The notes under the pieces: model-generated
Told to the model about the DNA's origin: nothing
Seen by the model: the letters and a program-made list of their open reading frames with translations, nothing else
The model's database searches: none
Shown: piece after piece, positions 8,357 to 15,173 of the stretch
Numbering within the stretch: position 1 is the stretch's first letter
Layout of the letters: the number at the start of each line of letters is the position of its first letter
NCBI GenBank assembly: GCA_001795975.1
Contig: MGLG01000046.1
Location: 1-27,992 of the forward strand
Origin: Candidatus Yanofskybacteria bacterium RIFOXYD1_FULL_42_10
GTDB taxonomy: Bacteria > Patescibacteriota > Minisyncoccia > 2-02-FULL-40-12 > GWA2-44-9
Direction of reading: 5' to 3'
Length of the DNA stretch: 27,992 nucleotides
Made by a program: the position numbers and the translations under genes

Positions 8357-9199
8357 ATGAATACGCAGAATGTCCAAATATTTACTAAGTTTGATCTGAC
8401 TGGCAGGACAGCGATTGTTACTGGCGGTATGGGATTGCTTGGTGCGGAATACGTTAAAACGCTTGCTCTGGCAGGAGCTATCGTTGCGATTTTTGATATT
8501 CAATCTAAATTTCCGCAACACCTTCTGGCGATGATAGAAAAAGGCCACGATATTAAGTCGTTTATGGTTGATATAACCAATCAAGGATCTGTCGGGCAAG
8601 GGTTTGATGAGCTTGTTGAGTCTGTTGGAACGCCAACCATACTTATCAATAATGCTGGTTTGGATTCTCATCCTCATACTTCTATAAGTCAAAATGGTCC
8701 GTTTGGAACTTATTCTGAGGAGACATGGGATGCCGTGATTGATTCTCATCTCAAGGGCGCGTTTTTAATGTCTCGTGAATTTTTCCGATGGTTTATGCTG
8801 TCACATCAAAGCAGGGGTAGCATAATTAATATTTCTTCCACATATGGCTTGGTAAGTCCTGATCAATCAGTTTATGAATACCGGCGCAAGAGGGGTGAAG
8901 ATTTCTTTAAACCCGTTGCTTATTCAGTTGCCAAGGCGGGAATGATTGGATTTACAAAATGGCTTGCCGAATATGGGGGACCCATGGGTATCAGAGTAAA
9001 TGCTCTTGTCCCCGGCGGAGTATTGGCTAATCAAGGGCTGGAACAAGAGTTTATTGAGCAGTATGTAAAAAGAACCATGCTTAAGAGAATGGCTTTGCCT
9101 TCGGATTATAACGAAGCAATTTTATTTCTTGCGTCCGATGCTTCGGCTTATATGACGGGCGCAAATCTTGTGGTTGACGGTGGGTGGACAGCTAGATGA
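8357..9199 (+). CDS. Short-chain dehydrogenase/reductase (SDR)
   Basis: This classical NAD(P)-dependent SDR of 280 residues probably oxidises or reduces a sugar hydroxyl or keto group. The cofactor motif TGGMGLLG is at 22-29, NNAG follows strand 4, the catalytic Ser lies in INISSTYG near 162, and YSVAK gives Tyr189 and Lys193. The C-terminus MTGANLVVDGGWTAR is typical of family members that form tetramers. The start at 8357 is set by AGAGGAG 5 nt upstream; a longer TTG-initiated frame would run into the promoter. An insertion in the segment YEYRRKRGEDFFKP before the active Tyr may form a substrate loop. The stop is TGA and the transketolase follows after 15 bp, so the two are very likely cotranscribed. 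Confidence 0.9.
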   Translation: MNTQNVQIFTKFDLTGRTAIVTGGMGLLGAEYVKTLALAGAIVAIFDIQSKFPQHLLAMIEKGHDIKSFMVDITNQGSVGQGFDELVESVGTPTILINNAGLDSHPHTSISQNGPFGTYSEETWDAVIDSHLKGAFLMSREFFRWFMLSHQSRGSIINISSTYGLVSPDQSVYEYRRKRGEDFFKPVAYSVAKAGMIGFTKWLAEYGGPMGIRVNALVPGGVLANQGLEQEFIEQYVKRTMLKRMALPSDYNEAILFLASDASAYMTGANLVVDGGWTAR

Positions 9200-9214
9200 T
9201 TACAAGGAGGATAA

Positions 9215-11131
9215 ATGTTAGAAAAAGATAAACTTTATTTTGTGCCGCTTTATGAGCTTGAAGAGTTAAGAAACAAAATTATTACTTCCGGATCTGATTG
9301 TCAGGTATATCTAAATATCCTTGCTACGATTTTAAGGATCAATATACTTTATATGATCAAAAATGCCGGATCTGGGCACATAGGCACCAGTTTTAGTTCT
9401 CTGGAAATGATGCTGTGGCTTTGGATGATGGAAATGCGGGGTGCGAATGATTCAAGTATTCCTAATTCTGATACTTTTTTTTCATCTAAAGGACATGATG
9501 CCCCGGCCCTTTATGCAGTGATGGTTGCGCTTGGTAAAATTTGCTTTAACAACATTCATCAATTAAGAAAAATGGGGGGATTACCGGGCCATCCTGATAT
9601 TCATACGCCGTTTGTTGCGGCTAACACTGGTTCTCTCGGTATGGGTATTTCAAAAGCAAGAGGCATGGCTATTGCCAATCGTCTCCGCGGTTCTAAGGGT
9701 AGAATTTTTATAATTATCGGAGACGGAGAACTTCAGGAAGGTCAAATTTGGGAATCGCTTCAACCAGCAGCTAATGGAAATTTTTCTGAAATTACTGTTC
9801 TAGCTGATTTGAACCAGATTCAGTCTGATAGAGAAGTGTCTAAAACCAGCCATCTCGGCCCGCTGGTGGAAAAGTTTAAGGGTTTTGGCTGGAATGTTTC
9901 TTGTTGCAATGGAAATGATTTTTCATCTTTGAAATATGCTCTTGATTCTCGCAGTAAAGAAAAACCGAATATCATTTTAGCTAAGACCAAAAAAGGTTTT
10001 GGCGTATCTTTCATGGAATGTCTTGATGAAAATGGTTTTTACAAATATCACAGCGGCGCCCCTTCTGATGAAGATTATTATCGCGCCCTTGAAGAGCTAA
10101 CGATAACAGCTGATCGTGCGCTTATGGCAAGCGGGATGGATTGCCTGCTCCTTGTTTGTAATAAAAAGCCTGAAGTTGCCGGAGTTGGTCTGAGGGTTGA
10201 GAAATTAATACAAGCCTATGGTGAAGAATTGTGCGAATTGGGTAAAATTAGAACTGACATGGTTGTTTTGAATGCCGATCTTGTTGTTGATTGCGGACTC
10301 GTAGGATTTAAAAACGAATTTCCGGAAAGATTTGTGGAATGTGGAATTGCCGAGCAAGATATGGTTTCTGCTGCTGGCGGATTAGCCTTGAAAGGGGTCT
10401 TGCCCATTGTCCACTCGTTCGGATGTTTTTTATCAACTCGTCCGAATGAGCAAATTTACAATAACGCAACCGAAAAGACAAAAATCATTTATACCGCGCC
10501 ATTGGCTGGTCTTCTTCCGGCTGGTCCTGGTCATTCTCATCAATCAGTAAGAGACATTTCTCTTGTGGGCGCAATACCCGGAGTTACTATTTTTGAGCCT
10601 TGCAATGAAATTGAAACAAAGCTGGCTTTACGCTGGGCCGTAAATGAGAATCCAGAAAGTACATATATTAGACTTGTTATCATTCCCGTTGAAATAACTT
10701 ATAAATTACCAGCTGGTTATCAGTTAAATAAAGGACAAGGAATAAGGCTATATACGCCCTCAAGGGTTGGCAGTAAAACAGCTATTTTGGCTTATGGTCC
10801 GGTAATGCTGGGCCAGGCCATTAATGCTGCTCGTGAAATCGGAGCAGATCTTTATAATTTTCCATGGTTAAATTTTATTGATGAAGATTGGTTTTATGGC
10901 AAACTTGCTAGATATAAAAATCTTGTTGTTGTTGACGATCATTATACTAAATTTGGTCTTGGTACTCTGATTGGCGCGGTCGTTGCTAAAAGCCGGCTGG
11001 ATATTCATTTTTCCCAATTAGGATTAGAAGAAATTCCTGTATGTGGCCAAACGAAAGAAGTTTTGAGGCATCATCAGCTTGATGATTTCTCCATTGCTGA
11101 AAGAATTACAGACGAATTTAAAAATATTTAA
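9215..11131 (+). CDS. Transketolase-like TPP enzyme (single chain)
   Basis: The 638-residue protein contains both halves of transketolase, which moves two-carbon ketol units between sugar phosphates. N-terminal half: GSGHIG, SSKGHD, GSLGMGIS and the TPP motif GDGELQEGQIWE starting at Gly169, with the partner Asn in DLNQ. C-terminal half: GLVGFKNEFPERFVECGIAEQDM with the catalytic Glu near 380, then GPGHSHQS and YIRL. The usual GHPG reads GHIG, and the phosphate-binding loop region STRPNEQIYNNA differs from housekeeping enzymes, so a non-standard substrate is plausible. It is preceded by AAGGAGG, a very strong Shine-Dalgarno, and follows the SDR closely. The context of phosphatase, SDR and cytidylyltransferase suggests carbon-chain building of a special sugar. 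A housekeeping pentose-phosphate role cannot be excluded but fits the neighbours poorly. Confidence 0.92.
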   Translation: MLEKDKLYFVPLYELEELRNKIITSGSDCQVYLNILATILRINILYMIKNAGSGHIGTSFSSLEMMLWLWMMEMRGANDSSIPNSDTFFSSKGHDAPALYAVMVALGKICFNNIHQLRKMGGLPGHPDIHTPFVAANTGSLGMGISKARGMAIANRLRGSKGRIFIIIGDGELQEGQIWESLQPAANGNFSEITVLADLNQIQSDREVSKTSHLGPLVEKFKGFGWNVSCCNGNDFSSLKYALDSRSKEKPNIILAKTKKGFGVSFMECLDENGFYKYHSGAPSDEDYYRALEELTITADRALMASGMDCLLLVCNKKPEVAGVGLRVEKLIQAYGEELCELGKIRTDMVVLNADLVVDCGLVGFKNEFPERFVECGIAEQDMVSAAGGLALKGVLPIVHSFGCFLSTRPNEQIYNNATEKTKIIYTAPLAGLLPAGPGHSHQSVRDISLVGAIPGVTIFEPCNEIETKLALRWAVNENPESTYIRLVIIPVEITYKLPAGYQLNKGQGIRLYTPSRVGSKTAILAYGPVMLGQAINAAREIGADLYNFPWLNFIDEDWFYGKLARYKNLVVVDDHYTKFGLGTLIGAVVAKSRLDIHFSQLGLEEIPVCGQTKEVLRHHQLDDFSIAERITDEFKNI

Positions 11132-11154
11132 GCCCCCCACGGGGGCCTTTTCTT
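11132..11154 (+). terminator. GC-rich terminator after transketolase
   Basis: The stem GCCCCC (11132-11137) pairs with GGGGGC (11141-11146), followed by a broken T-tract. It starts at the first base after the stop codon. Confidence 0.75.
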
Positions 11155-11157
11155 AAT

Positions 11158-11191
11158 GAATCCTCCTCGCGGCTTGCCGCGAGGAGGATTC
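11158..11191. repeat. Perfect 16-bp hairpin
   Basis: Arms 11158-11173 and 11176-11191 are exact reverse complements (arm core CCTCCTCGCGGC) with a 2-nt loop. There is no T-tract, so it is not a standard terminator. It lies 4 bp behind the transketolase terminator and is the most stable-looking hairpin in the window. Confidence 0.8.
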
Positions 11192-11196
11192 ACCCC

Positions 11197-11258
11197 TTTT
11201 AGCTTCGCTCGGACAAAATGTAAATAAGAATTTCCATTTTACCCCTCGCTCGCTAAAA
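11197..11258. repeat. Imperfect inverted repeat in the same intergenic region
   Basis: TTTTAGC (11197-11203) and GCTAAAA (11252-11258) pair, and inside them AAAATG (11215-11220) matches CATTTT (11235-11240). The middle does not pair well. With the two hairpins before it, nearly all of 11132-11258 is self-complementary, like remains of a small intergenic element. Confidence 0.5.
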
Positions 11259-11265
11259 TAAAATA

Positions 11266-11294
11266 TTGATTGGTCTTACATTTTTTGATAATAT
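11266..11294 (+). promoter_or_regulatory. Promoter predicting a leaderless transcript
   Basis: TTGATT (11266-11271) and TAATAT (11289-11294) are 17 bp apart. The -10 box ends 6 nt before the ATG at 11301 and there is no Shine-Dalgarno, so transcription would start at or next to the start codon. Confidence 0.5.
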
Positions 11295-11300
11295 CGGGGC

Positions 11301-12116
11301 ATGATAAAAAGCTTAAAACCGCAGCGACCCAAAACCGTTGTGTTTGTTCAGGTAAGAACCGGCAGTACGAGGTTCCCCGGAAAGATAATGAACAAAATTG
11401 GGAAAAGGGAGATATTTCTTGTGCAATTGGATAGAATGAAGCCTTCTAAAAGCGCCGACCAAATTGTTGTTGTTACTACTGTTAAAAAACGCGATGATGT
11501 AATAGTCAGGCTGTGCCGAAAGAACAAGATACCTTATTTCCGCGGTAGCGAGGAAGATTTACTTGATCGGTACTATCAAGCGGCCAAAAAATTCAAGGCC
11601 GAACTTGTCGTTAAAATTCCTTCGGACGAACCATTGATGGATGCCGATGTAATGGATACGGTTATCAGAGAAATGCATCAAAATTTGGATAAATATGATT
11701 TTGTAAGCAATCTTCACCCGCCTTCTTATCCCGATGGTCTTGATGTCGAGATAATGACCTTTAAAGCCTTAGAGATTGCGTGGAAAAAGGCAAAGAAGCC
11801 ATATGAGAGAGAACATCTCACCCCATATATTTGGGATAACCCCGGACTTTTTAGGGTTGGAAATGTCGCTAATAAATACGGGGACATGTTTATGACTCAT
11901 CGTTGGACATTGGATTATCCGGAAGATTTTAATTTTTTTAAAGCGGTTTTTTCATCTTTTAAAAATAAAAATAAATTCAAGATGGAGGATATTTTAAAAT
12001 TACTTGATAAACATCCGGAGATCGCCGCCATCAATACCAAACATATGGGCATAAATTGGTTCCGGCATGTCGGCGACCAACTTAAAACAGTTGATTCTAA
12101 ATTTTATAGAAAATAA
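11301..12116 (+). CDS. SpsF/CMP-NeuAc synthetase-like cytidylyltransferase (copy 2)
   Basis: This is the second SpsF-type nucleotidyltransferase in the window. It has the canonical N-terminal signature VQVRTGSTRFPGKIM, the middle motif YFRGSEEDLLDRYYQA, the metal-site-like IPSDEPLMD and the C-terminal family mark HRWTLDYPEDFNF. Length (271 aa) is usual. It is only distantly similar to the copy at 5007, so a recent duplication is unlikely and the substrate may differ. By family it would couple CTP to an acidic sugar or related compound. It sits between the transketolase and a GT-B transferase but, unlike them, lacks a Shine-Dalgarno and is bordered by hairpins on the left and a gene-poor stretch on the right, so it may have been inserted separately. 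Confidence 0.87.
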   Translation: MIKSLKPQRPKTVVFVQVRTGSTRFPGKIMNKIGKREIFLVQLDRMKPSKSADQIVVVTTVKKRDDVIVRLCRKNKIPYFRGSEEDLLDRYYQAAKKFKAELVVKIPSDEPLMDADVMDTVIREMHQNLDKYDFVSNLHPPSYPDGLDVEIMTFKALEIAWKKAKKPYEREHLTPYIWDNPGLFRVGNVANKYGDMFMTHRWTLDYPEDFNFFKAVFSSFKNKNKFKMEDILKLLDKHPEIAAINTKHMGINWFRHVGDQLKTVDSKFYRK

Positions 12117-12163
12117 TAAGCTGAACTTTTTTCATTTTTTATCGCCAGTTATTTAAAAAATCC

Positions 12164-12295
12164 TTATGGATTATCTTTCTCAAAATATTTATATAAATCA
12201 TGGGCTAAACTTAATGGTTTTCCTAATTTAATATTGGGTGGACCAAATTGTTTTGAAAAACTAATTCCTTCAATAAGTTGTTTTATTTTTTTCAT
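12164..12295 (-). CDS. Possible 43-residue hypothetical protein
   Basis: An ATG-started frame of 43 codons encodes a mixed-charge peptide ending in HDLYKYFEKDNP, with no recognised domain or TM segment. An in-frame stop 21 bp upstream rules out a longer form. The only ribosome-site-like sequence, AAGG, is too close to the ATG. It could be a small gene, a remnant of a lost gene or chance. Confidence 0.22.
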   Translation of the reverse strand: MKKIKQLIEGISFSKQFGPPNIKLGKPLSLAHDLYKYFEKDNP

Positions 12296-12410
12296 AACCT
12301 TGGATGGATTTTATGCCATATCTCGCAGAAATCTACGAGGGTTAGGCAAATTAAATTATATTATTTTGATTATATCATGGATTTAATAAAAAGCCGACCG
12401 TAGATGAAAT

Positions 12411-12439
12411 TTGACATCCTGAATAATAAATGATATTTT
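12411..12439 (+). promoter_or_regulatory. Promoter of the GT-B transferase gene
   Basis: A perfect TTGACA (12411-12416) and TATTTT (12434-12439) are separated by 17 bp. The start codon at 12500 has GGGAGG at 12489-12494, giving a leader of about 55 nt. Confidence 0.65.
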
Positions 12440-12499
12440 AGAAACCAAACGAAGAAAGGTTTTGTTGCTCTTTGTAAATTTAAAAAATGGGAGGTTAAA

Positions 12500-13585
12500 A
12501 TGATTCTGGCTGTGGTTAAAGATCCTGGCGGAACTAATGGAGTTTTGCCGGTCGTAAAAGTGTTGCGAGGAGAGAGCTTTAAATTTGATGTTCGTCTTAT
12601 AGCTAACGGCAGTGCAGTTAAACTTTTGTCGGATACAACCGAAAACTATGAAGCCTTGCATTCTGCTGATGAGGTTTCTATGCGCTATCCAAATCCAAGT
12701 ATCATGCTGACCAGCATGTGTTCTGATGGCGGAGTCGGCCGAGATTTGGTGCCCTTGCTTAGAGGCACATGCCCGACCGTCGCCTTTCACGATTATTGGG
12801 GAACAAGGCTTTTCCCCGAATGGCATGACCCTAAATATCGACCTGATTTTTTTGTTGTCAATGATGAACTTGATGCTAATATTGTAATGGGAGCTTGGCC
12901 TGATTACAAAAGAGAGCAATTTATTGTCAGCGGATATCCGATGTTTGATCAATATGCAGTTAAATATGATCAGACAGAATTGCTGACCAGTATTTCTTCT
13001 CGGTTGGGCATTGATGCCGCAAACAAGCCGATTGTTTTGTCTGCTTACGGAATTTATAAGGGTGTAAACAAATTTCTTTCAGAAGTCATTGATGTTCTGA
13101 ATGATCTCAATCTTGATATTTATTTTATTCCAAGGTTCCATCCCCGAATGAAGTTGAATGTTCCCGAAGAGGTTGAGCTTTGTAATCAAGTCCTTAAAAG
13201 ATTCAACGGCGGCACATTAGTAGAAAGCTCTTCAGCTTGTACTACGCAGGAGCTTCTTAGGGCATCAACAGTAGTCTTGTCGGACTATTCCACCACTCTT
13301 CTTGAGGCAACTTTACTTAGAAAGCCGAATATATCAGCATGTTATTTAGAAGAAATTAAGGTTAATTATCAAGTAGAATTTGGAACGGTTCAAAAATGGA
13401 TGCCAGATCCTCCATTTGTAATGTTAGGTTGTTCAGCCAAAGCTGTAGATAAAATTTCTCTAGGTCAACACTTATCGGATGCTATTCATGGTAAACTTAA
13501 CTTGAAAAGCGCTCAAGAAAAGTACTTTGCCCTTGATGGTCAGAACGCTAAAAGAGCGGCAGAAAAAATCGCTTCTTTAATATAA
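12500..13585 (+). CDS. GT-B-fold transferase (CDP-glycerol transferase / epimerase-like)
   Basis: The exact family is not recognised. The 361-residue protein reads like a two-domain GT-B enzyme. The N-terminal half begins MILAVVKDPGGTNGVLPVVK and includes VAFHDYWGTRLFP. The C-terminal half has YFIPRFHPRMK, an HP motif, and VVLSDYSTTLLEATLLRKP, a Ser-Thr motif. These two C-terminal motifs are shared in position with CDP-glycerol glycerophosphotransferases, UDP-GlcNAc 2-epimerases and HP-motif sialyltransferases. Given the neighbouring cytidylyltransferase, transfer of a CMP- or CDP-activated group is plausible, but a 2-epimerase-like role is not excluded. It has its own strong promoter, Shine-Dalgarno and terminator. 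No membrane segments are visible, so it likely works at the inner face of the membrane. Confidence 0.75.
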   Translation: MILAVVKDPGGTNGVLPVVKVLRGESFKFDVRLIANGSAVKLLSDTTENYEALHSADEVSMRYPNPSIMLTSMCSDGGVGRDLVPLLRGTCPTVAFHDYWGTRLFPEWHDPKYRPDFFVVNDELDANIVMGAWPDYKREQFIVSGYPMFDQYAVKYDQTELLTSISSRLGIDAANKPIVLSAYGIYKGVNKFLSEVIDVLNDLNLDIYFIPRFHPRMKLNVPEEVELCNQVLKRFNGGTLVESSSACTTQELLRASTVVLSDYSTTLLEATLLRKPNISACYLEEIKVNYQVEFGTVQKWMPDPPFVMLGCSAKAVDKISLGQHLSDAIHGKLNLKSAQEKYFALDGQNAKRAAEKIASLI

Positions 13586-13595
13586 TTTTTTTTAG

Positions 13596-13620
13596 ACCGC
13601 CTCAAAAGGGCGGTTTTTTT
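13596..13620 (+). terminator. Rho-independent terminator
   Basis: ACCGCC (13596-13601) pairs with GGCGGT (13609-13614) and is followed by an uninterrupted T-tract. It ends the gene stopping at 13585. Confidence 0.88.
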
Positions 13621-13648
13621 ATCTAATGTTGTTTATGGCAGGGGGGTG

Positions 13649-13677
13649 TTGACATTTTGGTTATATTTACATTATAA
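13649..13677 (+). promoter_or_regulatory. Near-consensus sigma70 promoter
   Basis: TTGACA (13649-13654) and TTATAA (13672-13677) are separated by exactly 17 bp, upstream of the aminotransferase. It is one of the best promoters in the window. Confidence 0.75.
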
Positions 13678-13712
13678 AGATAAGGTGTTATTTGAAAAAA
13701 AGGAGACAAAAC

Positions 13713-15089
13713 ATGTCTACAAAGTACAATCTGGTGCCGATTGAAGTTCCTTGTGTAAAGACAAAATATCGTAGTGTTGTGACCAAATTACCCGTACCGG
13801 AATCTTTGCCGATATTCAATAAGCTTATGGATTCAGAGCCGGAATCAATGCGGGGCCAACCCCCGGTGGTTTGGCATCATGCCGAAGGTTTTCAGGTCTA
13901 TGACAGGTATGGAAATATTTGGCTGGACTGGTCTTCTGGAGTTTTGGTGGCTAATGTCGGCCACGGTAGAATAGAGATCAAAAACGCCATCAGAGAAATG
14001 ATTGACCAAGGTTTAATTGGTGCGACTTTTGCTTTTGTGCATGAAAAACGAGCGGAACTCTGTAGTGAAATGCAAAGCATGTCGCCTGATCCCTCAAATT
14101 ATCTAGCTGCTGTTTTCAGCGGCGGAAGTGAAGCCGTGGAGTATGCGATTAAGCTTGCGAAAACATACGCGATCCAAAAATATGGGCCAAGCCGAAAATA
14201 CATTGTGTCGTTTACTAATGCTTTTCACGGAAGCACTCTTGGTTCATTGCTTGCCGGAGGCAAGGATGGGCTGAAGAAATGGATTGTAGGAGAGGGTCAA
14301 ACATTTGTTCATGTGCCATTTCCCGATGGTTTCAAGAATGAAGATGTTTCTTTTGAACTTTTTCTAAAAACTTTGGAAGATTTGAGCATAAAAAATGAAG
14401 AAATAGCTGGTGTAATTACCGAATCATATCAGGGCGGAGGACCGGATTTCTTACCAGCCGAATATGCCCAGAAACTTCAACAATTTTGCCGGTATAATGA
14501 CATTGTCATGATTTATGATGAAATGCAGGCTGGCTTTGGCAGGACTGGCAAAATGTTTGCTTTTGAGCATTACGATGTAACGCCTGATCTGATTGTTTGT
14601 GGAAAAGGTCTTTCTTCGTCCTTGCCGATTTCCGGCGTGATAGGGAGGAAAGACATTATGGGACTTTATCCTCCGGGCGCAACGATCACAACTCATTCTT
14701 CAAGTCCGCTTTGTGTTGCCGCTGCTCTGGCTAACCTGAAGATCTTGAAAGAAGAAAATCTTGTTGAGAATTCAAGAATGCTTGGAGAAATACTTTGGTC
14801 AGAATTGCAGAAAATAAGAAATAAATATTTAGATGTGTTTGGATGCGTGCGGGGTAGAGGCCTTGTGGCGGGAATTCAGGTGGTAAAGAAAAATACCAAA
14901 GAACCAGATGGCGCATTGGCATTGAGAATAAACGAGCGATGTTTTCAAAAGGGGTTATTGATGTTTGCTCCGGCTGGAGTTGCCGGCGAATGCATCAAAA
15001 TAGCGCCTCCGCTAATGATAAATGAGGAGGCCTTAAGAGAAGGAATACAAGTTCTCGAAGAAGCTTGCGATGAAATTATCGGGGAATAG
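13713..15089 (+). CDS. Class-III PLP-dependent aminotransferase
   Basis: This is a pyridoxal-phosphate enzyme of the GabT/ornithine/acetylornithine aminotransferase group. Seen motifs: VYDRYGNIWLDWSSGV, the cofactor phosphate loop region FSGGSEAVEYAIKLA, FHGSTLG, and YDEMQAGFGRTG with Asp269, which contacts the PLP ring nitrogen. The Schiff-base Lys298 is in VCGKGLSSSLPISG. Length (458 aa) is normal. The start at 13713 is chosen because AAAGGAG lies just upstream; a longer frame from TTG 13692 would swallow that site. The class acts on terminal amines or glutamate semialdehyde-like substrates. In this setting it probably puts an amino group on a sugar carbonyl, perhaps one made by the SDR or transketolase steps, but a general amino-acid role is possible. 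Confidence 0.92.
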   Translation: MSTKYNLVPIEVPCVKTKYRSVVTKLPVPESLPIFNKLMDSEPESMRGQPPVVWHHAEGFQVYDRYGNIWLDWSSGVLVANVGHGRIEIKNAIREMIDQGLIGATFAFVHEKRAELCSEMQSMSPDPSNYLAAVFSGGSEAVEYAIKLAKTYAIQKYGPSRKYIVSFTNAFHGSTLGSLLAGGKDGLKKWIVGEGQTFVHVPFPDGFKNEDVSFELFLKTLEDLSIKNEEIAGVITESYQGGGPDFLPAEYAQKLQQFCRYNDIVMIYDEMQAGFGRTGKMFAFEHYDVTPDLIVCGKGLSSSLPISGVIGRKDIMGLYPPGATITTHSSSPLCVAAALANLKILKEENLVENSRMLGEILWSELQKIRNKYLDVFGCVRGRGLVAGIQVVKKNTKEPDGALALRINERCFQKGLLMFAPAGVAGECIKIAPPLMINEEALREGIQVLEEACDEIIGE

Positions 15090-15098
15090 ACATAAACG

Positions 15099-15123
15099 AG
15101 AGCCGCCAACAGCGGCTCTTTTT
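15099..15123 (+). terminator. Rho-independent terminator after aminotransferase
   Basis: An 8-bp perfect stem (AGAGCCGC at 15099-15106 with GCGGCTCT at 15112-15119) has a 5-nt loop and is followed by T residues. It closes the block with strong expression signals. Confidence 0.88.
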
Positions 15124-15150
15124 GACTTTTTATTTTAAATCTCATATTGT
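15122..15150 (+). promoter_or_regulatory. Possible promoter of block C
   Basis: TTGACT (15122-15127) and TATTGT (15145-15150) are 17 bp apart, directly after the terminator. The -10 box is imperfect and the next gene lacks a Shine-Dalgarno. Confidence 0.4.
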
Positions 15151-15173
15151 TATGAAATAATAAATAAAAACTT

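Larger units (their letters stand above)
12117..12499. other. Gene-poor stretch of 383 bp
   Basis: It holds a possible 43-codon frame on the minus strand (12164-12295), an AT-rich part around 12340-12380, and the promoter and leader of the gene at 12500. No RNA gene or clear terminator for the SpsF gene ending at 12116 was seen; a T-run after its stop is not preceded by a strong stem. Confidence 0.6.

Noticed and set aside
8357..9199. Recoded UGA (as in Gracilibacteria/Absconditabacteria)
   Set aside because: The SDR and the flippase end naturally at TGA, and no gene reads through an internal TGA.
12383..12952. Long minus-strand open frame (189 codons) opposite the GT-B gene
   Set aside because: It has no recognisable protein motif and overlaps a plus-strand gene with clear GT-B motifs, promoter and Shine-Dalgarno.
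13692..13712. N-terminal extension of the aminotransferase from a TTG start
   Set aside because: It would translate through the AAAGGAG ribosome site of the ATG at 13713.
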